A stretch of DNA of 35,633 bases from Lachnospiraceae bacterium UBA4381 (lineage in GTDB: Bacteria; Bacillota; Clostridia; Lachnospirales; Lachnospiraceae): NCBI GenBank assembly GCA_002391105.1, contig DGRT01000064.1:1-35633 (forward strand), read 5' to 3'. Both the position numbers and the translations under genes were made by a program. The stretch's first letter is position 1. The number at the start of each line of letters is the position of its first letter. Under the pieces are notes generated by a model. It was not told the DNA's origin. It made no database searches and was given only the letters and a program-made list of their open reading frames with translations. Below are positions 18,557-26,457 of this stretch, piece after piece.

Positions 18557-18792
18557 CTTTCCATTAACGGTGACGGGATTTACCTCGACATAGTCAGTAA
18601 TCTGTTTTACAGCCCAGTCGCAGCCTTTGCCATTTCCCGCAAGAGGACCCGTAGTCGGATTGTTATATCCGATCTTAATAGTATCATCCCCTACTTTCTC
18701 TCCATCAGAACCTGCACAACCGGCAGTTCTACAAGCATAGCAAGCGCCATGCCAACTGCGGCAAGCCTTCTAAATACTTTAGCCTTTTTCAA
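18557..18792 (-). pseudogene. livJ: branched-chain amino acid ABC transporter substrate-binding protein LivJ, N-terminal remnant
   Basis: Start TTG at 18792 with GGAGG 8 bases upstream encodes a lipoprotein signal (KKAKVFRRLAAVGMALAMLV). The frame is then lost near 18730: the lipobox TAGCAGSDG and mature start DDTIKIGYNNPTTGPLAGNG are in the +2 frame. The fragment ends around VNPVTVNGK and runs straight into LivH sequence. About 60 residues of an expected 380-400 remain. Lipobox, signal and position at the head of a liv operon identify it. Lesions: one frameshift and one large deletion. Confidence 0.82.
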
Positions 18793-18863
18793 CTATTTTA
18801 CCTCCATCTTATTTTGCAAAACAGTAGCCCTCCAGATCATAAAGCCTCAGAACAGCCATCAAA

Positions 18864-18890
18864 ATTGTAATGTTGTTATATATATGTCAA
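18864..18890 (-). promoter_or_regulatory. possible promoter of the decayed liv unit
   Basis: TTGACA (18885-18890, reverse complement) and TACAAT (18864-18869) are separated by 15 bp, shorter than ideal, about 70 bp before the livJ remnant. If active it would now mainly serve the LUD gene. The call rests on motif match only. Confidence 0.35.
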
Positions 18891-18935
18891 TAATTAAAAG
18901 GACGAATATTTTCATATCCGCCCTTTTTAATCAAA
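18891..18935 (-). terminator. rho-independent terminator of the degenerate AAA+ gene
   Basis: On the minus strand AAAAAGGGCGGATAT pairs with ATATTCGTCCTTTT across a short GAAA loop, with G-U pairs, and ends in a T-rich run. It lies 15-60 bp after the stop of the 18950-20095 gene. Confidence 0.75.
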
Positions 18936-18949
18936 TAATAAAACTATAC

Positions 18950-20095
18950 TTAGTTAGCATCCTCAGGAATGATAACCTTTGAAGGCTCTCCACCGGCTGC
19001 AGCCTCTCTCTTATCGCACTTCTCTATAACTTCATCAATACGTGCGATAAATCTGTCGATATTTCCTTCTTCCATTGTCTTAAGAGCAGCCTTAAGTTTA
19101 TCAAATACAGACTTGTCAGCCTTGTAACCCTTCTCCTTTACGTAGCCTCTTGCAAGATGCATCATGCCACGTTCCTTAATCTTATGAATATCAATAAGGT
19201 AGATAAAGCTGTCAACAATATCCTCATTTTCCTCAAAGAAGTTAGCAAGTGAATCAATCTCACCAGTAAGGATAACAACATAATTATTGTTTTCAGGAGC
19301 CGAATCCTTAATTACTTCTACAAGCTTGTCAAAGGATACAAGACCGGCATTTTCTATGATAAGGCATCCGCCCTTAAGTTTTGTAAGCTTTTCAAGACTC
19401 ATCTTGTTAAGCTGTTTAGCCTTAGTCTTTGCGATTGCCTCTGAGGTAACAAGTCCCAGATCATAGAAGCTTCTTGCAAAGTCTTCTCCAACCTTAACAG
19501 TACCGAAACCATTTCTACCAAGAATAACGATATTCTTAGGCATATCCTGATGCTTCAGGATAGAGTTGATAGCAACAGCGATGTCATCGGAAGTAGTCTG
19601 TATGCGCATATACTTCTTAAGATACTTGGCTTCCTTAGGAAGATCATCGATAGCTACCTCTTCACCTGTCACAGGATCTATAGCTGTTCTGACAGCACCT
19701 TCTCTTTCAGATGCAGCAGCAGCGGCTTCCTTCTTCTTATCCTCTGCCTCTCTCTTGGCAGCTCTTTCAGCACGCTTCTTGACTTCCTTCTCATACTTCT
19801 TCTGCTCGTCAAGCTCGCCCTTGCTGACTTTTTCTTCCTTGATGCCTTCTTCTTCAGCAATGCTTGCAAGAACATCCTGAATAGCCTTCTCAGGCTCTGG
19901 CTCAGCTTCCTCCTTAGCAGGTTCTGCTTCAGGAGCGGCCTCCGGCTCTTCCGACGCTTCGGCAGCAGCCTCCTCTGCTTTTTCTTCACCTTCCTGTTCC
20001 TGATTATCTTTATTCTCTTCCGGAGCCTTTATTCCAAATATAGTTCTAAATAACTTTTTTATAGCTTCATATGCATTTGAAAATGGTTTCTTCAT
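18950..20095 (-). CDS. acidic Glu/Ala-rich protein with degenerate AAA+-like domain
   Basis: A 381-aa protein. A short basic, amphipathic N-terminus (MKKPFSNAYEAIKKLFRTIF) is followed by about 130 residues rich in Glu, Ala, Lys and Pro, probably coiled coil or disordered. From about residue 155 it resembles the AAA+ core and lid of CbbX/SpoVK-type ATPases. The Walker A position reads NIVILGRNGFGTVKVG, without the GKT lysine, and the Walker B position reads GGCLIIENAG instead of hhhhDE, so ATP hydrolysis looks unlikely. The start at 20095 is preferred because GGGAGG lies at proper distance; ATG at 20104 and TTG at 20113 are too close to it or lie across it. Function unknown. It is divergent from purC and has its own terminator. 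Confidence 0.7.
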   Translation of the reverse strand: MKKPFSNAYEAIKKLFRTIFGIKAPEENKDNQEQEGEEKAEEAAAEASEEPEAAPEAEPAKEEAEPEPEKAIQDVLASIAEEEGIKEEKVSKGELDEQKKYEKEVKKRAERAAKREAEDKKKEAAAAASEREGAVRTAIDPVTGEEVAIDDLPKEAKYLKKYMRIQTTSDDIAVAINSILKHQDMPKNIVILGRNGFGTVKVGEDFARSFYDLGLVTSEAIAKTKAKQLNKMSLEKLTKLKGGCLIIENAGLVSFDKLVEVIKDSAPENNNYVVILTGEIDSLANFFEENEDIVDSFIYLIDIHKIKERGMMHLARGYVKEKGYKADKSVFDKLKAALKTMEEGNIDRFIARIDEVIEKCDKREAAAGGEPSKVIIPEDAN

Positions 20096-20225
20096 TTCCC
20101 CCATTCCTCCCAAATTATGTCATTATATAAAGTTCATGAACTAATCAGAGTCCACGCCACTTCCTATGTTATCACAACATGCCACATTTTACAAAGATAA
20201 CTTTCAAAAATCTTCAAATAATTTC

Positions 20226-20254
20226 TTGATTTTTGCATTTAAAAATACTATGCT
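20226..20254 (+). promoter_or_regulatory. candidate purC promoter
   Basis: TTGATT (20226-20231) and TATGCT (20249-20254) with a 17-bp spacer, in an AT-rich stretch. This would start transcription near 20261 and give a leader of about 130 nt before the purC start. Motif match only. Confidence 0.45.
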
Positions 20255-20268
20255 ATATTCCTGATTCA

Positions 20269-20312
20269 GAGACCGGACGGAAACAGCTCATGTTTTCCAA
20301 CAGCCGCGTCTC
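20269..20312 (+). promoter_or_regulatory. structured purC leader hairpin
   Basis: GAGAC (20269-20273) pairs with GTCTC (20308-20312). Inside, GGAAACA (20279-20285) pairs with TGTTTTCC (20291-20298) with one bulge, leaving an asymmetric internal loop (CGGAC against AACAGCCGC). It lies just after the predicted transcription start. It does not match the purine, ZTP or PRPP riboswitch cores as I know them. Confidence 0.4.
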
Positions 20313-20393
20313 ATGGTCATGCAAATGTCATGCAATTTTTTCTTCGATATATGCATGGTCAGAGTACAATTAATCAATTATATGGAGGTCGCT

Positions 20394-21266
20394 ATGAAAC
20401 CTGTTAAAGAAGGTAAGGTCAGAGAGATTTATATGAGTGGCGAAAGCCTCATCATGGTAGCTACAGACAGAATAAGCTGCTACGATGTTATTCTCAAGAA
20501 CAAGATTGACAAAAAAGGTACAGTTCTTACTCAGATGTCTAAGTTCTGGTTTGACATGACAGAGGATATCCTTCCAAATCATATGATATCTGTTGATACC
20601 AAGGATATGCCTGAGTTCTTCCAGAAGCCGGAATTTGAAGGTAACAGTATGCTCTGCAAGAAGCTTACCATGCTTCCTATCGAGTGCATCGTCCGTGGAT
20701 ATATTACCGGAAGCGGCTGGGCAAGCTATAAGGAAAATGGAACCGTCTGTGGTATAAAGCTTCCTGAGGGACTTATCGAGAGCGACAAGCTTCCTGAAGC
20801 AATATATACACCATCCACAAAGGCTGAGATCGGTGATCACGATGAGAATATCTCTTTTGAGAAATCTGTTGAGGTTCTCGAAAAGGAATTCCCCGGAAAA
20901 GGACAGGAATATGCTGAAAAGCTTCGTAATTATACACTTGCTCTTTATAATAAGTGTGCAGACTACGCTCTTACAAAGGGTATCATTATAGCAGATACCA
21001 AGTTTGAATTTGGTCTGGATGAGAACGGTAATATCGTTCTTGCAGACGAGATGCTTACTCCTGATTCCTCAAGATTCTGGCCTGCAGATGGATATGAACC
21101 GGGGCACGGTCAGCCTTCCTTTGATAAGCAGTTCGCCCGTGACTGGCTGAAGTCTGATGCCAACACCAACGAACCTGAGAACTGGGAGCTTCCACAGGAT
21201 ATCGTTGATAAAACTATTGATAAGTACCTTTCAGCTTATAAAATGCTGACTGGCAAGGATCTGTAA
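20394..21266 (+). CDS. purC: phosphoribosylaminoimidazole-succinocarboxamide synthase (SAICAR synthetase)
   Basis: A 290-aa PurC, which joins CAIR and aspartate with ATP to make SAICAR in purine synthesis. Family segments are KPVKEGKVREIY at the N-terminus, VATDRISCYDVIL, LPIECIVRGYITGSGWASY (the CAIR/aspartate-binding signature), DTKFEFGLDENGNIVLADEM and TPDSSRFWP. The start ATG has GGAGG 5 bases upstream; earlier in-frame ATGs lie in the leader and have no family match. purC is alone on its strand, convergent with purE, and followed directly by a palindromic repeat and a terminator. Confidence 0.96.
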   Translation: MKPVKEGKVREIYMSGESLIMVATDRISCYDVILKNKIDKKGTVLTQMSKFWFDMTEDILPNHMISVDTKDMPEFFQKPEFEGNSMLCKKLTMLPIECIVRGYITGSGWASYKENGTVCGIKLPEGLIESDKLPEAIYTPSTKAEIGDHDENISFEKSVEVLEKEFPGKGQEYAEKLRNYTLALYNKCADYALTKGIIIADTKFEFGLDENGNIVLADEMLTPDSSRFWPADGYEPGHGQPSFDKQFARDWLKSDANTNEPENWELPQDIVDKTIDKYLSAYKMLTGKDL

Positions 21267-21297
21267 ATGTGACAGGGGGACAGGCACCTTGTCACAT
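21267..21297. repeat. REP-like palindrome, copy 1
   Basis: A 31-bp element with ATGTGACA/TGTCACAT ends around a GGACAGGCACC-type core, starting right after the purC stop codon. Copy 3 at 25399-25429 is its exact reverse complement. Confidence 0.9.
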
Positions 21298-21315
21298 AAC
21301 CTCTCATAAATAAAG

Positions 21316-21350
21316 AAATGGCCGCCTTTCTACAGGCAGCCATTTTTTTT
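21316..21350. terminator. bidirectional terminator between purC and purE
   Basis: AATGGCCGCCT and AGGCAGCCATT form a hairpin with a TTTCTAC-type loop and a mismatch, followed by nine T on the plus strand. On the minus strand the hairpin is followed by TTTCTTTATTT. The purE stop lies at its edge. Confidence 0.9.
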
Positions 21351-21835
21351 TAGAACTTTTCCATCATCTCTTCATTTGCTTTAAGTGCAGCTTTCTGCAT
21401 GGCAGCTCTCTCTGATAAAAGTATCTCTTTCATCTCAGGATGCTTTATAGCCATTATCTCCATTGCAAGCCATGCTGCATTCTTGCTTCCATTTATCGCT
21501 ACTGTTGCTACCGGGATTCCGGGAGGCATCTGAACTATGGAATAAAGTGCATCCTGACCATCAAGAACAGAACCGGAAAGAGGGACTCCAATTACAGGAA
21601 TGACCGTCTGGGCAGCCACAACACCCGGAAGTGCTGCCGCCATACCGGCTGCTGTTATTATAACCTCTGTACCATCCTCATTTAATTCTTCTATAAATTC
21701 AGTAAGCTGCTTCGACGCTCTATGAGCCGAAAGGCATCTTGCCTTTACCTCTACTCCTTTACTTTTAAGAAGCTCTATACATGGTTCTACCTTGCCGAGG
21801 TCACTCATAGAGCCCATTATTACTGCCGCTTTCAT
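21350..21835 (-). CDS. purE: 5-(carboxyamino)imidazole ribonucleotide mutase
   Basis: A 161-aa PurE that converts N5-CAIR to CAIR, the substrate of PurC. The N-terminal signature AAVIMGSMSDLGKVEPC, the active-site CLSAHRASKQL and the later AAGMAAALPGVVAA, TVIPVIGVPLSG and MPPGIPVATVAI segments are all present. The start at 21835 is chosen for GGAGG upstream and conserved MGSMSD at residue 7; upstream in-frame codons add 23 residues without similarity. Tail-to-tail with purC across a shared terminator. Confidence 0.96.
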   Translation of the reverse strand: MKAAVIMGSMSDLGKVEPCIELLKSKGVEVKARCLSAHRASKQLTEFIEELNEDGTEVIITAAGMAAALPGVVAAQTVIPVIGVPLSGSVLDGQDALYSIVQMPPGIPVATVAINGSKNAAWLAMEIMAIKHPEMKEILLSERAAMQKAALKANEEMMEKF

Positions 21836-21949
21836 ATTATTTTTCCTCCTCATATATAATGATGTAGGTTTCAAAATACCTTTTGCCACCATATGACAAG
21901 GCACATATAACCTATCACCTTTAGCAATTATTTTGTTACCAGATATCTG

Positions 21950-23728
21950 TTACATCTCCAGGTAGCCACTTGAGTTGAAGTAATAGTTGACACCATTGAT
22001 CCAGAGCCACTGACCTGCAGGATACCAGTCACCATCAGTAAACCACCAGCCTACTGAATTGGAATGCCATGTTCCCGAGCCATAGTTCTCATCCCAGGCT
22101 CCATCCGCTCCCAGCCAGCATCCATCTCTATATTCACTATAATCCATATATCCGTTATCTGTGAAATAGTACCATCTGCCATCTATCCGCTGCCAGGTGC
22201 TTTTCGGATACCATCCACTGGAATCTTCAAACCACCAGCCGCCACCATCACTCATCCACTTTCCTATTGCTGTATATTTCTGAGAACCATCAGACTCGTA
22301 CCATTTTCCGTCTATCCATTCACTTGAATATTTAGGTGTTTTCTTTTCACCTGAAGTACCGCTTTCTGAAGTTCCTTTATCCTCTTTCGAGGAATCCTTT
22401 GATGAAGCCTTGCCATCAGATGTCTCATTTCCCACTCCGGATTTTGAGGAAGCATCACTTCCTGTGCCACTACCCGATGAGTCATTACTTCCTGAACCTT
22501 TAGCTGAAGAATCATTATTACCGGAATTCTTATCAGATGAATTACCACCTTTTTCAGAATTTGAATCCGAAGCCTTCTCCGCCTCATAGCTGGCAGCCTC
22601 TTCATCTGTCTCTATTATCCTGAGATCTGCATCATGTATAAATATTCCTGTACCCTCTGGCAGTTCGTCAGGTATATCATCGTTGCTATCATATTCATTT
22701 GCTTTACCAAGCAATGTGGCTCTAATATCCAAAGCATCCAGAGGATTATCCTGACACGCCAAACAGGTCAGCTTACTGTTCCCGCTGAGATCAATCTGTT
22801 TGATCTGATTATCATCAATGTATAATTCCTCCAAAGCCGTATTAGCCGAAACATCTAATGAAGTAAGAGAATTAGTTGAACAGTAAAGCACTTTGAGCTT
22901 ACTAAGTTTGGAAACCTTCAGACTGGAAAGGTTATTGCCATCACAATCCAGATATTCCAACGAACTATTACTTAATTCAAGAGAGGAAATGTCATTATAG
23001 TAAATAGACAGTTCCTTTAATAATGTATTCTTACTTACATCAATCGTTTTAAGATTATTTCCGCCAAGGTTCAGTACTTCAAGCTTTGCATTTTTACTAA
23101 CATCCAGGGTATCTAGCTTATTATAGCCGGCATAGAGCGTTGTCAGCTCTGTATTCTTACTGATGTCTAGCGAGGTTAATCCCTGTTCTGAAATATCAAG
23201 CACCTCCAAAGCCGTATTCTTACTAACATCCAGACTAGAAATCTTATTTGCAGCTTCCTCATCTGTATTAACATAGAGTTCTTTTAATAAAGAATTATTA
23301 CTTACGTTCAAGCTCGTCAAATTACAACGTGCACACGAAAGTATCTTCAGCTCAGGGTTACTGCTTACATCAATTTCACTAATAGGATTTCCATCACAGT
23401 TTAGTTTCTCAAGATAGATCAGCTCTTCTATACCCTTGAGGCTGGTAATACCCAATTCATTTATTTCCAGATATGTTACATCCTTTAATTCCGCTTTAGA
23501 TAAATATCCATCATGTGAAACGCTTTCCTCATCATCCAGAATATCATAATAATCAGATATATAAGTACGTAATGTCTCATCCGGAAAGGTCTGTTCAAGA
23601 CTGATATACTGTATATTAACCAAACTATTCTTTCCTGCATTAACAGCAGTCATATCAGCTCCGGAAACAGCAATCAGTATTCCCGACAGAAGCGCTGAAG
23701 CAGCTTTTTTCATAAATCCTTTTTTCAT
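21950..23728 (-). CDS. secreted leucine-rich-repeat protein with C-terminal wall-binding repeats
   Basis: A 592-aa exported protein. A signal peptide (MKKGFMKKAASALLSGILIA) is followed by an LRR region (about residues 40-350) of 21-23-aa repeats such as LEVLDISEQGLTSLDISKNT, in the style of internalins and other bacterial surface LRR proteins. Then comes a Ser/Gly/Asp/Asn/Lys-rich linker of about 90 residues. The C-terminus has aromatic wall-binding modules (GWWFEDSSGWYPKSTWQRID, WYYFTDNGYM and later WWFTDGDWYPAGQW). The start has GAGGGGG upstream. It is probably a surface-anchored binding or adhesion protein with no enzymatic domain. The modules are close to those of the 29373-31583 protein. 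Confidence 0.85.
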   Translation of the reverse strand: MKKGFMKKAASALLSGILIAVSGADMTAVNAGKNSLVNIQYISLEQTFPDETLRTYISDYYDILDDEESVSHDGYLSKAELKDVTYLEINELGITSLKGIEELIYLEKLNCDGNPISEIDVSSNPELKILSCARCNLTSLNVSNNSLLKELYVNTDEEAANKISSLDVSKNTALEVLDISEQGLTSLDISKNTELTTLYAGYNKLDTLDVSKNAKLEVLNLGGNNLKTIDVSKNTLLKELSIYYNDISSLELSNSSLEYLDCDGNNLSSLKVSKLSKLKVLYCSTNSLTSLDVSANTALEELYIDDNQIKQIDLSGNSKLTCLACQDNPLDALDIRATLLGKANEYDSNDDIPDELPEGTGIFIHDADLRIIETDEEAASYEAEKASDSNSEKGGNSSDKNSGNNDSSAKGSGSNDSSGSGTGSDASSKSGVGNETSDGKASSKDSSKEDKGTSESGTSGEKKTPKYSSEWIDGKWYESDGSQKYTAIGKWMSDGGGWWFEDSSGWYPKSTWQRIDGRWYYFTDNGYMDYSEYRDGCWLGADGAWDENYGSGTWHSNSVGWWFTDGDWYPAGQWLWINGVNYYFNSSGYLEM

Positions 23729-23910
23729 ACTTTACCCCCTCGTATACACATAACCTCAAAAGTCAGCTTTGAACACAGCCTCATACCACATCGTAATCAG
23801 CTAAACAAACAACTGCCCTAATGATAATATCAGATAAGCGTCTTGATTATCATATTATCAATCAGACACTTACCATATTACTAGATTGACGGATAAAGTG
23901 CAATAATTAT

Positions 23911-23943
23911 CATGTGACAAGGGGACAGGCACCTTGTCACATG
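23911..23943. repeat. REP-like palindrome, copy 2
   Basis: CATGTGACAAGG and CCTTGTCACATG, perfect 12-bp arms around GGACAGGCA, end 1 bp from the stop codon of the nuclease-like gene at 23945. It is the most perfect of the four copies. Confidence 0.92.
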
Positions 23944-23944
23944 T

Positions 23945-25240
23945 TTAATGACTTGTTTTTTTTATATATGCTCTTACTATTCTATTAACATTTACGTCTT
24001 GTATTTCCTCTATACCGGGGTTTATAGCACGCAAATTATCAATAGTTAGTTCCATATTTCTGTTATATATTTCATCCAAATCTTCGTATTTACACTTTAC
24101 AACAACATCCTCTACTGTAGGATAAATATCCCAACCTTTACCATCATGGGTTTGACTTGGCTTGTCATAATGATTTTCTTCGCAACAAAGATTTCTGGAC
24201 TTTACCCCAGCACGCGATGTATTTTCGCAGAAAATATATTCACCCTTACTATCCTTATATGGAATCTCTTTTCCCTTTTCATCTATACTCTTAATCAACG
24301 CAATTTTAGCCACATTATCAACAACACATATTTGTGCATAAAGAATATTACCCTTATACCTCCAGGTCATATTTACTCCATCCTTCAGATATCCTGCATC
24401 AAATAACTCCTGAGGACTAGCCATGCCACGCTTCCGCGGAACACCTAAATGCTTTTTAAATATTTCATCAAATACTTCTTTATTTTCTATTTTATTATAG
24501 ATAGTTACCAATTCTCTCTTTTCACTATCATCTTTATCTTTATTAATACATGAATCATGAATATCAGTAATCTCTCCTTCATATTTTTCCCATAGATCTT
24601 CAATTAAATCATCATCTATAACAATACCTAAACTTCTGAGATTATTAATATACTGCTTTAGCAAAAAATCTGCCACTTCATCATGACATTCGTATGTTAA
24701 AAGCCCCTTCAATATTTTTTCATAAAAATCACTATAAGTCACAATTACAAATTCACTACAGTCTGGATTCTTAAACTCATAGGTCAGATAAATATATATG
24801 GCTTTTTTATTACCTCTATTTTTTTCTATATAATTATAATAATCGACTGTTTGTCCTCTATCTCGACCATTAAAGTTTTCTGATGAATTAACCTTATTTT
24901 CTATCACTATAATACATTTATCACTTTCACCATAAATGTCAATTTTCTGACCATCAACAGGCTTCTCAACCTCAAAAACCATTTTATCCAAATCGCTGTC
25001 ATCTATACTCAAGCCTTCCTTAGCCTTATTGTTATATAATTCAACGAATTTCTTTAATGGTAAACTTCCAAATCCATGAGATCCTTTAGGAGATAAAATC
25101 CATTTATAAAAACTACTATGCCAATGTTCTGTTTCAGTTGTCCCTACTATACTAAAGATATTATTATCTTTATTCTGTAATCTTTCTCTCAATTTGATAA
25201 ATGACTCATCATTAACCACTTCATTTAACCTGTTATTCAT
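23945..25240 (-). CDS. PD-(D/E)XK nuclease superfamily protein
   Basis: A 431-aa protein with the pattern of the PD-(D/E)XK_4 family. TETEHWHSSFYKWILSPKGS (residues 35-54) resembles its N-terminal signature. The nuclease core is KIDIYGES...CIIVIENKVNSS, giving Asp101 and Glu114-x-Lys116, followed by Gln130 and Tyr134-135. The C-terminal half (from about 230) is not recognised. The start has AGGAGG 5 bases upstream. The gene is noticeably richer in A/T than its neighbours and is bracketed by the palindromic repeats at 23911 and 25399-25459. Possibly part of a restriction or defence function, but no methylase or helicase partner is present. The role is unknown. Confidence 0.8.
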   Translation of the reverse strand: MNNRLNEVVNDESFIKLRERLQNKDNNIFSIVGTTETEHWHSSFYKWILSPKGSHGFGSLPLKKFVELYNNKAKEGLSIDDSDLDKMVFEVEKPVDGQKIDIYGESDKCIIVIENKVNSSENFNGRDRGQTVDYYNYIEKNRGNKKAIYIYLTYEFKNPDCSEFVIVTYSDFYEKILKGLLTYECHDEVADFLLKQYINNLRSLGIVIDDDLIEDLWEKYEGEITDIHDSCINKDKDDSEKRELVTIYNKIENKEVFDEIFKKHLGVPRKRGMASPQELFDAGYLKDGVNMTWRYKGNILYAQICVVDNVAKIALIKSIDEKGKEIPYKDSKGEYIFCENTSRAGVKSRNLCCEENHYDKPSQTHDGKGWDIYPTVEDVVVKCKYEDLDEIYNRNMELTIDNLRAINPGIEEIQDVNVNRIVRAYIKKTSH

Positions 25241-25398
25241 AAATACCTCCTATAATTTTAAAATAATTCTGCTACACATAGATTATTAGCTTTAACTATG
25301 TATTTCACTAATACTTCTGCTCCATTACCATACTATCTGCATTAATAAAAAGTATAAAGCATTGCATAAAAAAATAAAGCCTATTCTTCACAATCATA

Positions 25399-25429
25399 AT
25401 GTGACAAGGTGCCTGTCCCCCTGTCACAT
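25399..25429. repeat. REP-like palindrome, copy 3 (inverted)
   Basis: ATGTGACAAGG...CCTGTCACAT, the exact reverse complement of copy 1 at 21267-21297. It lies upstream of the nuclease-like gene and 1 bp from degenerate copy 4. Confidence 0.92.
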
Positions 25430-25430
25430 T

Positions 25431-25459
25431 ATGCGACAAGGGGACAGACACCTTTTCAC
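25431..25459. repeat. REP-like palindrome, copy 4 (degenerate)
   Basis: ATGCGACAAGGGGACAGACA and the following CCTTTTCACC are a mutated version of copy 2 in the same orientation. It overlaps the stop codon of the YitT gene (25456-25458). Confidence 0.8.
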
Positions 25460-26361
25460 CGGTTCTCATTTTCATCACTGAGATTTTTAACTACCTGTTT
25501 TGTTCTTCTGCTGGACTTCACATGATTACCAACAATTTCCGAAACCTCTGATATAGTTGTAAAGGAGCTGCATTCAACTGAACTTATGATTCTCTTCAGC
25601 TCAAACATTTCCGCTCTTGTTATAACGCAGTAAAGTATCTGCTTCTCATCATTACTGACAAGTCCTTCACCCTTAATAAAAGTAACGGTTCTTCCCAGAT
25701 GTGTATATATCTCCTGTGCCAGCTTCCTTCCGTCATCTGTGATTATCATAACCGACTTGGTATTATCCCATCCGATTTCTACCATATCGATTACCTTGGA
25801 TGTGATAAAATACATCAGCAGGGAATACATACCTCTGTCCAGTCCAAAAACTATTCCTGCCACTGCATAGATGATTACGTTTATCAGAAGTATGATACGA
25901 CCAGTGGATATCTGAAATTTCTTACTTATGAGAATGGCAACTATTTCTGTTCCGTCAAGACAACCACCTCCGCGAAGCACAAGCCCCACACCCGCTCCCA
26001 GAAGAACTCCTCCAAATGTAGTTGCAAGTATTACATCATAGGTTGCATTTTCCATCCGGCTGAAAACACCTGTCATTACAGAGAATATAACAATCGCAAC
26101 GATTACCTTGACTATAAATCTTTTACCCAGCTTTATAATCCCGATGACAATAAATGGGATATTGAGAATCACAACAAGTGTTCCCAGATTCATATGGATA
26201 AAGTTTGCCAGAATCATACTGACACCGGTTACTCCTCCGTCAAATATATGATTTGGTGCAAGAAATTCCTCCAGAGAAAATGCCGCAACTACTGCTCCCA
26301 CTATGATCATGAGCATGGATAGAATCTCGTCTTTAATCCTCTTTTTTTTCCTCGAATCCAT
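25456..26361 (-). CDS. YitT family membrane protein
   Basis: A 301-aa membrane protein of the YitT/DUF161 family with a C-terminal DUF2179 domain. Five to six hydrophobic segments precede residue 200; typical pieces are AFSLEEFLAPNHIFDGGVTG, LVLRGGGCLDGTEIVAI and GMYSLLMYFITSKVIDMVE. The soluble end (KSVMIITDDGRKLAQEI to about 280) is the DUF2179 part. Its function is not established; transport has been proposed for the family. The start has GGAAAGG upstream. The last codons run into a degenerate palindrome, so the final residues may have been altered by the repeat. Confidence 0.9.
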   Translation of the reverse strand: MDSRKKKRIKDEILSMLMIIVGAVVAAFSLEEFLAPNHIFDGGVTGVSMILANFIHMNLGTLVVILNIPFIVIGIIKLGKRFIVKVIVAIVIFSVMTGVFSRMENATYDVILATTFGGVLLGAGVGLVLRGGGCLDGTEIVAILISKKFQISTGRIILLINVIIYAVAGIVFGLDRGMYSLLMYFITSKVIDMVEIGWDNTKSVMIITDDGRKLAQEIYTHLGRTVTFIKGEGLVSNDEKQILYCVITRAEMFELKRIISSVECSSFTTISEVSEIVGNHVKSSRRTKQVVKNLSDENENR

Positions 26362-26457
26362 TTTGTGTCCTTTCCGGGCGACATGGGCAGATACTTTATC
26401 ACCATTATGAAGTAATATTAATGCACTTTTCAGTTTAACACAGGATTCCTATTTATG

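Noticed and set aside
20261..20393. Purine, ZTP or PRPP riboswitch
   Set aside because: The conserved core sequences as I know them are not found; kept only as an unassigned structured leader.
21885..21915. Fifth palindrome copy near ATATGACAAGGCACATATA
   Set aside because: It shares the GACAAGG word only and lacks the core and proper second arm; too weak to call.
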